Positions 26,499 to 34,716 of a stretch of 64,000 nt of DNA are shown here, one piece after another (position 1 is the first letter of the stretch; every line of letters starts with the position of its first letter). The DNA comes from Streptomyces sp. NBC_01497 (lineage in GTDB: Bacteria > Actinomycetota > Actinomycetes > Streptomycetales > Streptomycetaceae), in contig NZ_CP109427.1 in the NCBI RefSeq assembly GCF_036250695.1, positions 1,240,001 to 1,304,000 of the forward strand. The letters run 5' to 3'. The notes under the pieces are model-generated. The model worked only from the letters and a program-made list of their open reading frames with translations. It made no database searches and was not told where the DNA came from. The position numbers were made by a program, and so were the translations under genes.

Positions 26499-26744
26499 TC
26501 ACTCGTCGGGGCGTTCGGCCACCGTGTCCCGCACCGGGCCGGGCAGCGCGGGCCGGCCCGTACGCCCCGCCGACCAGCGGCTGAGCGCGAGTGCGGCCCG
26601 CTCCCACAGCAGCAGGCCTGCCCCCGCCAGCGCGATGCCCCGGCCCGCGTCGCCCTGGCCGGCGAGGGCGAGTACGGGGCCGGACAGCGCCAGGCCCATG
26701 CCGCAGCCGGCGAGCAGGCGGATGCGGTGCTGATGCGGTGTCAT
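26499..26744 (-). CDS. small membrane protein of unknown function
   Basis: This 81-aa protein has two hydrophobic segments (about residues 9-26 and 35-55: LAGCGMGLALSGPVLALA and IALAGAGLLLWERAALAL) with a charged tail. I do not recognise a family. ATG at 26744. It is divergent from the gene at 26954, with about 210 bp between. Confidence 0.6.
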   Translation of the reverse strand: MTPHQHRIRLLAGCGMGLALSGPVLALAGQGDAGRGIALAGAGLLLWERAALALSRWSAGRTGRPALPGPVRDTVAERPDE

Positions 26745-26953
26745 GGGCGAAGTGTGCGCCCGCGCGGCCCGTCGCGCGTCTCACGCTGAGACACGCGACG
26801 CCCGGGGCGGTGCCACGACGGCCGGGCGCCGATATTGCGTGGGGGACGCGGCGCTCCGCCCGTATGCTGCGGGCTGCCCGCTCGTACGGCGTGTCGCGCG
26901 CCGCGCGCCGCGTACGGGGCCCGGGCGAGGGACGAGAGAGGGGCGGGAGGCCG

Positions 26954-27292
26954 ATGAGCACCCAGCACACGTACCGCGTGATCGTGCGCGGCAGCTGGCG
27001 GGAACTGACGGACGGGGCACGGCGCCGGCTGCTCGCCGAGGTGGACGACCACGGCTTGGCGCAGCACCGGTTCACCCCGGAGGGCTCGCTCGTCTACGAC
27101 CGCACGCTCCAGCGCTTCAGCTACCGCTACGAGATCGTCTCCGACGCGGACGAGGGCGAGGAGATGGCCGCCCTGCTCGCGGAGGAGCTGGCGGCGAACG
27201 CCCTGGACGCGCTCGGGTACGGGCACGGCGAGCTGCGCTCGACCGCGACGGACATGGACACGATGAAGATCAACCGGCCGTCGCGGCGGTGA
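26954..27292 (+). CDS. DUF6204-like protein
   Basis: This 112-aa protein begins THTYRVIVRGSW-like (TQHTYRVIVRGSWRELTDG) and carries LVYDRTLQRFSYRYEI, the pattern I associate with DUF6204, a small actinobacterial family of unknown function. The ATG at 26954 has GGCGGGAGG upstream; longer in-frame starts lie in non-coding-like sequence. Its 3' end overlaps the convergent GNAT gene by 23 bp. Confidence 0.78.
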   Translation: MSTQHTYRVIVRGSWRELTDGARRRLLAEVDDHGLAQHRFTPEGSLVYDRTLQRFSYRYEIVSDADEGEEMAALLAEELAANALDALGYGHGELRSTATDMDTMKINRPSRR

Positions 27293-27845
27293 TGCCCCCC
27301 GCCATGTCCGAGGTGATCGCCCACCGCTCGTGGTCGCGCCAGGCGCCGTCGATGAAGAGGAAGTCGGGCGAGAAACCCTCCAGCCGGAACCCGGCCCGCC
27401 GCACGAGCCCGATCGAGCCGGTGTTGGTGGGCTGGATGGAGGCTTCCAGACGGTGCAGGCCGAGCGGGCCGAAGGCGTGCGCCATCACCAGACGCAGTCC
27501 CTCGCTCATCAAGCCCTGCCCGGCCGCGTGCGCGAAGGCGCCGTAGCCGAGGGCGCCGCCGCGCAGCGCGCCGTGGACGATGTTGTTGATGTTGATGAAC
27601 CCGGCGATCCGGCCGTCGAAGCGGGAACAGACGAGGTAGCCGGCGCGGTCCCGGTCCCGCAGCAGCCGGTCCGCGTAGGCCGCGTAGGCGTCGGGCTGGT
27701 CGGGCGGGAACAGCCAGGGCCGGTGGAGGTCCCTGCTGGCGCGGGCCGACGCGGTGAACTCCTCGGCGTCCTCGGGCCTGAAGTGCCGGACGAAGGTGCG
27801 CTCCCCCAGGGCGAGCGCTGTGGTGGCGGTGTTGGTCTCGGGCAT
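27270..27845 (-). CDS. GNAT N-acetyltransferase (RimJ/RimL-like)
   Basis: This 191-aa acetyltransferase is of the RimJ type, which acetylates ribosomal protein or antibiotic-like amines using acetyl-CoA. Features include HFRPEDAEEF near the start, IAGFININNIVHGALRGGALGYG (beta4-loop) and HRLEASIQPTNTGSIGLVRRAGF, the RimJ-type C-terminal motif. ATG at 27845; the longer open frame upstream is Pro/Ser-rich and unlikely. The coding end overlaps the convergent DUF6204 gene. Confidence 0.85.
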   Translation of the reverse strand: MPETNTATTALALGERTFVRHFRPEDAEEFTASARASRDLHRPWLFPPDQPDAYAAYADRLLRDRDRAGYLVCSRFDGRIAGFININNIVHGALRGGALGYGAFAHAAGQGLMSEGLRLVMAHAFGPLGLHRLEASIQPTNTGSIGLVRRAGFRLEGFSPDFLFIDGAWRDHERWAITSDMAGGITAATAG

Positions 27846-27985
27846 CGCGCCATCGTAGACCTGCCCTGACGTGGGTGGACAGCGCTTTGAGCATGGGCGG
27901 GCGGGAGCGTGCGCGGGCTGGGAGGGGCAGCGGCGCCGGGACGCGCGGACCGCCATCCCGCCAGGACCGCCCATCCGGTGGCCCC

Positions 27986-28021
27986 CACCGCCCGATGCTC
28001 GATGAGCCCCACCGCCCGATG
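27986..28021. repeat. direct repeat CCCCACCGCCCGATG
   Basis: The 15-mer occurs twice with a spacing of a few bases in the 246-bp gap between the GNAT gene and the hydrolase operon end. No function is apparent. Confidence 0.5.
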
Positions 28022-28091
28022 AGACGCACGGCCCGGCGGACGGCTCGTGCCGCTCCGCCGGGCGGTCCGGCTCACTCACGCCGGAGCCGGC

Positions 28092-29030
28092 TCACACCAG
28101 GGCCGGCACCTCCAGGGTCAGCGTCGCGCTCTGCGCGTCCAATACGGCGGGCACGCCGAACGGGACGGTCAGCGCCGGGGTCCCGTGTCCGAACCCCAGC
28201 TCCTCCACCACCGGGACGCCGAGCGGCCCGAGCCGGTCGAGGAAGACCTCGCGCACCGCGTCGTACGGGCCGCACGCCTCCCAGGAGCCGAGGGCGATAC
28301 CGGCGACGCCGTCCAGCCAGCCGGACCGCAGCAGCTGGGTGAGGATCCGGTCGAGGCGGTACGGCTCCTCGCCGGTGTCCTCGATCATCAGCAGTCCGCC
28401 CGCCGCCGAGGGGCGCGCGTGCGGGGTGCCGAGGTCGGCGGCGAGCAGGCTGACACAGCCTCCGAGGGTGATCCCGGTGGCACGGCCCGGTACCAGGCAG
28501 CGGGCCGTGGGCAGGCCGAGCGTCCGCACCGACTCGGGGGCGAAGAGCGTGGCCCGCAGGTGCTCCTGGCTGTCCTTGTCGTCGAGGAAGACGGCGGATG
28601 CCGCCATCTGGCCGTGCAGTGTGGCGACGTGGAGCCGGGTGGCGAACGCCTCGTGCAGCGCGGTGATGTCGCTGTACCCGACGAACGCCTTGGGCCGGGC
28701 GGCCCGCATGGCGTCCCAGTCGAGCAGGTCCACCATGCGCTGCGCGCCGTAACCGCCGCGCGCGCAGATGACGGCGGCGTTCCCCGGGTCGCACCAGGCC
28801 GCCTGGAGGTCCCGGGCCCGCTCGGCGTCCCCGCCCGCGAGATAGGGGAAGCCCGGGTGCCGGTCCAGGACGTGCGGCGCGACCACGGGGTCGAGCTCCC
28901 AGTCGCGCAGGAGGTCGAGGCCCGCGTTCAGGCGCTCCTGGGGCACCGGGCCGCTGGGCGCGACGATGGCGACCCGGTCACCCGGCACCAGCCTCCTCGC
29001 TCTGGTCAGCGGCACGGGGGGCCGGGTCAC
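28092..29030 (-). CDS. LD-carboxypeptidase, peptidase family S66
   Basis: This 312-aa serine peptidase is of the LdcA/MccF type, which cuts the L,D-bond of murein tetrapeptides or related peptide amides in the cytoplasm. The triad is visible: Ser in FVGYSDITALHEAF, Glu in LLMIEDTGEEPYRLDR, and His in GFGHGTPALTVPFG. The GTG at 29030 overlaps the stop of the upstream S9 peptidase (GTGA), so it is the last gene of the hydrolase operon 33226-28092. MccF members of the family confer self-immunity to microcin C-like compounds, a possible alternative role. Confidence 0.86.
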   Translation of the reverse strand: MTRPPVPLTRARRLVPGDRVAIVAPSGPVPQERLNAGLDLLRDWELDPVVAPHVLDRHPGFPYLAGGDAERARDLQAAWCDPGNAAVICARGGYGAQRMVDLLDWDAMRAARPKAFVGYSDITALHEAFATRLHVATLHGQMAASAVFLDDKDSQEHLRATLFAPESVRTLGLPTARCLVPGRATGITLGGCVSLLAADLGTPHARPSAAGGLLMIEDTGEEPYRLDRILTQLLRSGWLDGVAGIALGSWEACGPYDAVREVFLDRLGPLGVPVVEELGFGHGTPALTVPFGVPAVLDAQSATLTLEVPALV

Positions 29031-31039
29031 GGAGCCAGCTCCAGCCGGGGGACGTCGGCGCGTTCGAAGCCGAAGGTCTGCGCGTAGAGCGACAGTTCGG
29101 ACTCCAGGCAGCGGACCATGGTGTCCTTCCTGCGGAAACCATGACCTTCGCCCTCGAACGAGAGGTACGCGTGCGGGATGCCCCGCCCCGCGACGGCGGC
29201 CAGGAACCGGTCGCACTGCGCGGGCGGGCAGATCACGTCGTCGAGGCCCTGGAGCAGCAGGAAGGGCGCCTTGATGTTCTCCACGAGGTTGATCGGCGAG
29301 CGCTCGCGGTAGCGCTCGGGCACCTCGGCGTGCGGGCCGATCAGCGACTCCAGGTACTGGGACTCGAAGTCGTGGGTCTCGTCGGTGGCCCAGCCCGCAA
29401 GGTCGAGGATCGGGTAGCTGATGGCGCCGCAGGCCCACACGTCGCGCGCGGTGTCCGAGGTCAGGGAGGCGGCGGTCGTCCAGCCGCCCGCGCTGCCGCC
29501 GCGCACGGCGAGCTTCGTCCGGTCGGCGCTGCCTTCGGCGGCGAGTGCGAGGGCGACGGCCGCGCAGTCCTCGACGTCCACGATGCCCCACTGTTCGCGC
29601 AGCCGGTTCCTGTACTCGCGGCCGTAGCCGGTGGAGCCGCCGTAGTTGACCTCGGCGACGCCGATGCCGCGCGAGGTGAAGTAGGCGATCTCCAGGTCGA
29701 GCACGAGCGGGGTGCGACTGGTGGGGCCACCGTGCACCCAGATCACGTACGGCGGCAGTGCGTCCTCGGGGCCGGTGACGTCGGGGTGGTGCGGCGCGTG
29801 GACGTGCGCGTGGATCTCCCGGCCGCCGGGGCCGGCGAAGACGCGCTCCTCGCCGGCGGGGACGAACGCCGGGTCGATGGCGTCCCGGTGCGCGGAGCCG
29901 ATGACCCGTGCGCCGCCCGTCGCGGTGTCGACCTCCACGATCTCGTAGGAGGTGCGGGCGCTCGCGGCGAGCCCGATGACGGCCCCGCCGTGCGCGGCGA
30001 GCGTGGAGGACCACTCGGTCCAGGGGCCCTCGACGTCGGTGAGGGTGCCGGCCCGCGGATCGAGGATACCGAGCCTGTTGGTGCCGGTGCCGTGGATCGT
30101 GGCGATCCGCCCGTCGGGCAGCGGCAGGAACCACTGCATGCCCACGCGCCACAGCGGGCCCGCGAACTCCTCCTGCCGGGCGGGCAGGAGCGCGGTGGAG
30201 CGGCCTCGCGCGTCCGCGAGGTCGGCGGCGGCGACACGGCGCAGCTCCCACCAGCCGCCGGGGTCCGCGGCGTAGAGCAGCGAGCCGTCCTCGGCCCACG
30301 CGATCTGCGACACCGACTCGTCGGGGCCGCCGAGCACGGACCTGGCACCGGTGAAGGGTCCGCCGTCCGCGGGTACCTCGGCGAGCACCACCTCGGTGCC
30401 GTCCCACGGCATCCGGGGGTGGTCCCAGGCGATCCAGGCCGCCCGGCTCCCGTCGGGGGACAACTGCGGTCCCGTGACGAAGCGGTGGTGTCCGTCGGAC
30501 AGTTCCCGCAGCGCCGCCCGGTCCTCGGCGGCCGAACCGTCGAGAGGTACGGCGACGACGACGCGGCGCACATCGGTGGGTGCCTCGCCGGTGAACTCCT
30601 CCATCACGCACCACGCCTCGCCGCGCTCCGGCAGCACCCTGAGGTCCGCGAAGCGCAGGCCGCCGCCGACGAGGGAGAGCGGGGTGAGCGGGCGTGGCTG
30701 CTCGCCGCCGTCCGGCTCGTAGGCGTACAGGCGCTGGTCGGCGAAGTGGACGAAGACCACGAGGGGGCCGCCGCTTTCGCGGGGCGCCCCGGCCCAGGGC
30801 AGCCCGCCGTACTCGATGACGCGGCTGCGCACGTTCCAGGGGGCGGGCAGCACCGACTCCTCGGTGCCGTCGGGGCGCCGGCGTACCAGGGCGCGCCTGC
30901 CGCCCTCGGCGGGGCGCGGCGCGGTCCACCAGACCTCGTCGCCCACGGTGCCGAGGTATTCGGGCCTGCCGTCGTGCGACGCGGCGAGCGCGGCGTCGAT
31001 CGGCGACGGCCAGGTGCCGTACTGCGAAGTGGTGGCCAT
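29027..31039 (-). CDS. S9-family prolyl oligopeptidase
   Basis: This 670-aa peptidase has an N-terminal beta-propeller (about residues 1-400) and a C-terminal alpha/beta-hydrolase domain. The nucleophile Ser lies in RGGSAGGWTT, the Asp in LQGLDDVICPP and the His in FEGEGHGFR. No signal peptide, so cytoplasmic. It probably removes dipeptides or oligopeptide fragments. The ATG at 31039 follows GAAGGAG. It is 11 bp after the M20 gene and coupled by a 4-bp overlap to the S66 gene. Confidence 0.88.
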   Translation of the reverse strand: MATTSQYGTWPSPIDAALAASHDGRPEYLGTVGDEVWWTAPRPAEGGRRALVRRRPDGTEESVLPAPWNVRSRVIEYGGLPWAGAPRESGGPLVVFVHFADQRLYAYEPDGGEQPRPLTPLSLVGGGLRFADLRVLPERGEAWCVMEEFTGEAPTDVRRVVVAVPLDGSAAEDRAALRELSDGHHRFVTGPQLSPDGSRAAWIAWDHPRMPWDGTEVVLAEVPADGGPFTGARSVLGGPDESVSQIAWAEDGSLLYAADPGGWWELRRVAAADLADARGRSTALLPARQEEFAGPLWRVGMQWFLPLPDGRIATIHGTGTNRLGILDPRAGTLTDVEGPWTEWSSTLAAHGGAVIGLAASARTSYEIVEVDTATGGARVIGSAHRDAIDPAFVPAGEERVFAGPGGREIHAHVHAPHHPDVTGPEDALPPYVIWVHGGPTSRTPLVLDLEIAYFTSRGIGVAEVNYGGSTGYGREYRNRLREQWGIVDVEDCAAVALALAAEGSADRTKLAVRGGSAGGWTTAASLTSDTARDVWACGAISYPILDLAGWATDETHDFESQYLESLIGPHAEVPERYRERSPINLVENIKAPFLLLQGLDDVICPPAQCDRFLAAVAGRGIPHAYLSFEGEGHGFRRKDTMVRCLESELSLYAQTFGFERADVPRLELAP

Positions 31040-31050
31040 GGTCGGCTCCT

Positions 31051-32388
31051 TCACGCGGTCTGGAGGTACTGGTCGAGGACGCGGGCGCCGAAGTGCAGGG
31101 CGGAGACGGGCACCCGCTCGTCCACACCGTGGAACAGGGCCTGGTAGTCGAAGCCCTTCGGCAGCTTGAGCGGCGCGAAGCCGTAGCCGGTGATGCCGAG
31201 GCGGGAGAACTGCTTCGCGTCCGTGCCGCCGGTCATGCAGAACGGGACGGTGCGGCCCTCGGGCGCGAACCGCTCCACGGCGGCCCGCAGTTTGGCGAAC
31301 GTCGGGGAGTCGACGGGTGCCTGGAGCGCGACCTCACGGTGGTCGAACTCCCAGTCCACGTCCGGCCCCGTGAGCCGGTCCATGGTGGCGATGAACTCGT
31401 CGTCGCCGCCGGGCACCATCCGCCCGTCGACCATCGCGGTGGCGTGGCCTGGGATCACGTTGACCTTGTAACCGGCGCCCAGCATCGTGGGGTTGGCACT
31501 GTTGCGTACGGTCGCCTCGACGAGGGAACGGGTGTCGCCGAGCCGGCCGAGGAGTGCGTCGATGTCGAAGTCCGGCTTGTCGAACCCGGTCTCGACGTCC
31601 TGGAGCGCGGCGAGTTCCTCGATGGCCGCGCGGACGGTCGGGGTGATCCGCAGCGGCCACTCGTGCTCGCCGATGCGGGCGACGGCGGCGGCGAGGCGGC
31701 TGACCGCGTTCTCGCGGTTGACCTTGGAGCCGTGGCCCGCCCGGCCGTGCGCGGTGAGCTTGAGCCAGGCGGTGCCGCGCTCGCCCGCGGCGATCGGGTA
31801 CAGCTCCATGCCTCCGGCGTGGTACGTGTACGCGCCGGACTCGCTGATGCCCTCGGTGCAGCCCTCGAACAGGTCGGCGTGCTGGTCTGCGAGGAAGCCG
31901 GAACCGTCCTCGGCGCTGGCCTCCTCGTCGGCGGTGAAGGCGACGACGATGTCGCGCCGGGGGCGGATGCCGTGGCGCGCCCAGGCGCGTACGACCGAGA
32001 GGACCATCGCGTCCATGTACTTCATGTCGACGGCACCGCGTCCCCACACCACGCCGTCGCGGACCTCGCCGGAGAAGGGGTGCACGGTCCAGTCGGCGGG
32101 CTCGGCGGGGACGACGTCGAGGTGGCCGTGGACGAGGAGCGCGTCGGCGGACGGGTCGGTGCCGGCGATCCGCGCGACAACGTTGCCGCGGCCCTTCGCG
32201 CGTTCGAGGATGACGGGGTCGAGCCCGGCGGCGGCGAGTCGCTCGGCCGCGTACTCGGCGGCGGGGCGCTCCTGGCAGTCGCCGCCGCCCCGGTTGGTGG
32301 TGTCGATGCGGATGAGCTCGGAGGTGAAGGTGGTCACCTCGTCGAGCGCGATGTCGTCGATCGCGCCGCTCACGTGCTGCTCAGCCAT
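31051..32388 (-). CDS. M20-family metallopeptidase/dipeptidase
   Basis: This 445-aa zinc peptidase or amidohydrolase of the ArgE/DapE/CPG2 clan has zinc ligands in LLVHGHLDVVP and WGRGAVDMKYMDA, the catalytic Glu pair in TADEEASAEDG, and the final His in QALFHGVDERVP. A lid/dimerisation domain sits in the middle (about 195-320). The ATG at 32388 has GGAGGAG 5 nt upstream, inside the end of the M55 gene (8-bp overlap). It is the second gene of the hydrolase operon. Confidence 0.88.
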   Translation of the reverse strand: MAEQHVSGAIDDIALDEVTTFTSELIRIDTTNRGGGDCQERPAAEYAAERLAAAGLDPVILERAKGRGNVVARIAGTDPSADALLVHGHLDVVPAEPADWTVHPFSGEVRDGVVWGRGAVDMKYMDAMVLSVVRAWARHGIRPRRDIVVAFTADEEASAEDGSGFLADQHADLFEGCTEGISESGAYTYHAGGMELYPIAAGERGTAWLKLTAHGRAGHGSKVNRENAVSRLAAAVARIGEHEWPLRITPTVRAAIEELAALQDVETGFDKPDFDIDALLGRLGDTRSLVEATVRNSANPTMLGAGYKVNVIPGHATAMVDGRMVPGGDDEFIATMDRLTGPDVDWEFDHREVALQAPVDSPTFAKLRAAVERFAPEGRTVPFCMTGGTDAKQFSRLGITGYGFAPLKLPKGFDYQALFHGVDERVPVSALHFGARVLDQYLQTA

Positions 32389-33226
32389 ACTGCTCCTCCA
32401 CTGCGGACGAGGCGATCGTGGTGACGGCCTTGAAGGTACGGATGGCCTCGTACATCGTCGGGGACGTGTACGAGACCCGGCGTTCGCCGCTCGGGGCGAC
32501 ACCGGGGACCACGGTGGAGGCGTCCGCGAGGTGCGCGGCGTCGAACTCCAGCTCCACGGTGAACGGGCCGCCCGCGACCGGCTCGTACCGGCCGGCCAGC
32601 GCGGTGGCCTCCCGCGCGGCGGTGCGGATGTCGGCCGCGGTGCGCGCGGGGGTGCGGCACACGGCGGCGTAGCGCGAGACGTGGTCCTTGACGGCGACCT
32701 TGCGGGCGTCGGGCGCGTAGCCCTGAGCGTCCACACAGGTCAGGTCGTCGCCGGTGACGAGCACGACGGGGACGCCGTACTCGGCGACGACATGCGCGTT
32801 GAGCAGGCCCTCGCTGGCGCGGGTGCCGTTCAGCCAGACACCGGTGATGGAGTTGGCGAGGTAGGTGTGCGCGAGGACGCCCTCGGTGCCGGCAGCGGTG
32901 TGGTAGCCGATGAAGGCGATCGCGTCGACGTCACCGTGCTGCACCCCCTCCACCATGGAGAGGGACTTGTGCCGCCCTGTGAGCATCTGGGCGCGCTCGT
33001 CCAGCTGCTCCAGCAGGAGGTTGCGCATCGACCAGTGGGCCTCGTTGATGAGGACCTCGTCGGCGCCGCCGTCGTAGAAGCCGAGAACCGCCGCGTTCAC
33101 ATCGGAGGTGAACAGGGTGCGGCAGCGCTCCCACTGCGGTGTGCCCGGCAGGACGTCGGCCGGCCAGGTGACACCGGTCGCGCCCTCCATGTCGGCACTG
33201 ATGAGAATCTTCAAGAACCGCCCCAT
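32381..33226 (-). CDS. M55-family D-aminopeptidase (DppA-like)
   Basis: This zinc D-aminopeptidase, about 281 aa, has DppA ligands visible: Asp and Glu in ISADMEGATGV, His in INEAHWSMRNL, and His in FIGYHTAAGTEG. DppA of Bacillus releases D-Ala from D-peptides. Start uncertain: ATG 33226 (used) or TTG 33214, where homologues begin (KILISADMEG); further ATGs lie upstream. It heads the operon M55-M20-S9-S66. Its promoter region carries a 19-bp direct repeat and abuts the left end of the recombinase element. Confidence 0.84.
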   Translation of the reverse strand: MGRFLKILISADMEGATGVTWPADVLPGTPQWERCRTLFTSDVNAAVLGFYDGGADEVLINEAHWSMRNLLLEQLDERAQMLTGRHKSLSMVEGVQHGDVDAIAFIGYHTAAGTEGVLAHTYLANSITGVWLNGTRASEGLLNAHVVAEYGVPVVLVTGDDLTCVDAQGYAPDARKVAVKDHVSRYAAVCRTPARTAADIRTAAREATALAGRYEPVAGGPFTVELEFDAAHLADASTVVPGVAPSGERRVSYTSPTMYEAIRTFKAVTTIASSAVEEQYG

Positions 33227-33310
33227 TCTCCCAGGCCAGTGGGGCTCTGACCCACCGACGTCCATGATGAACGCGTCCAGTAGACCACTCACGGTGCCGG
33301 GCGCCTGACA

Positions 33311-33351
33311 CCGGTCCCGCGCGGTGGTGGCGCCGGTCCCGCGCGGTGGTG
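33311..33351. repeat. 19-bp direct repeat upstream of the M55 operon
   Basis: CCGGTCCCGCGCGGTGGTG is present at 33311-33329 and 33333-33351 (period 22 bp, about two helical turns). It lies 85-125 bp before the M55 gene, in its probable promoter region, and could bind a regulator or be a simple duplication. Confidence 0.55.
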
Positions 33352-33476
33352 TGCCGGGGTGGAAGCCACCGATCCGTTGACCGGACTACCGAAGGACACG
33401 CCGGGCGGGAGCGTATCCCTCGCTTGGCCTAGTCGGTAAACGTTGCGCATCCCGACGACGAAGGAGCGCAACGGAG

Positions 33477-34716
33477 TTGAACGAGCAATCCCGTGATGTT
33501 CGCGCTATTCAGCTGCCCCGATGGGGGCGGGTGGCCGCGGACGAGGGTGTCGTGCCCTGGCTGGTCTTCGATGAGGAGGGGAAGGTCGTGCTGCCGGTAC
33601 GAAGGTTCCTGATCGACTTCATCGCCCGGGACAACCGGACCGGCAGCGTACGCAGCTACGCCTACGACCTGCTCCGCTGGTGGCGCTGGCTGCGCGTGGT
33701 CGATGTCGAGTGGCACCGCGCGACGTCGGTGGAGGTACGGGATTTCGTCCTGTGGCTCCGGGCTGCGACGAAGCCGCGCAGGTCGGCGCGGACACATTCT
33801 GCGGCGACTGTGGGCACCACGAATCCGATCACGAAGAAGACGTACCTGGACGACCTCTACAAGCCGCGGACGATTCGGCACAGCAACGCGGTGCTGCGCA
33901 GCTTCTACGACTTCTGGATCGAGACCGGCGGTGGCCCGCTGGTCAACCCGGTGCCCCTGGCGCGGTCCGACCGGCGCCGGCCGCACGCCCATCACAATCC
34001 GCTGGAGCCCTACCGGGGCGAGGGGCGGCTGCGCTACAACCCGAGTCCCCAAGCGGCGACCGCGACAGATGCCCGACGAGCGGTGGAACGAGCTGTTCGC
34101 GGCCCTGCGCTCGAACCGGGACCGGGCGATCCTGGCCTTGGCCGTCAGCAATGGCGCCCGCGCCTCGGAGCTGCTGGGCGTGCGTGGGGTCGATCTCGAC
34201 TGGGGCGACCAGCTCGTGCGGGTGGTGCGCAAGGGCACGCTCGCCGAGCAGTGGCTGCCGGCCAGCGCGGAGGCGTTCATCTGGATTCGCCTCTACCTGG
34301 CCGAAGGGCCGCCGCTGGACCCACAGGCCCCGCTGTGGTGGACCCTGCGCCGCCGTGACCACGGCGCAGGGCTGGCCTACCAGACCATGAACTACGAGGC
34401 CCTTCGGGCGGTGTTCCGCCGCGTCAACACCCTGCTGGGCACGAACTGGTCGATGCACGACCTGCGGCACACGGCCGCCCTGCGCATGGCACGCGACGAG
34501 AGCCTGTCGCTGCGGGACGTGCAGACCATCCTCGGTCACGCCCACCTGTCCACCACGGCGGACGTCTACTTGGTGGAGGAGGAAGCCCAGGTCATCCGCC
34601 GGGTCCAGGAGCATCTGGCCGAGGTGAGGGACCGAGCGAAACCCCCGCCGCCGACAGTGGCGGGCGGCTACGAAGCCAGCGACCTGGACGTGCTGTTCGG
34701 GGGTGGTCAGGCATGA
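33477..34716 (+). pseudogene. tyrosine recombinase A, single-base frameshift
   Basis: This is a site-specific integrase with the SAM-like N-terminal core-binding domain (about residues 1-180) in one frame and the catalytic domain in the next. The catalytic residues are intact: Arg in NGARASELLG, His-X-X-Arg in MHDLRHTAA, His in LGHAHLSTT and Tyr in ADVYLVEE. Frame 1 runs from the TTG at 33477 (AAGGAG upstream) to about 34050; removing one C from the CCCC run at 34047-34050 joins it to the second frame and gives a 412-aa product. Left alone, frame 1 stops at 34358. This is a disabling indel, a sequencing error or, less likely, a programmed +1 shift. Its stop overlaps the start of recombinase B. 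Confidence 0.8.
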
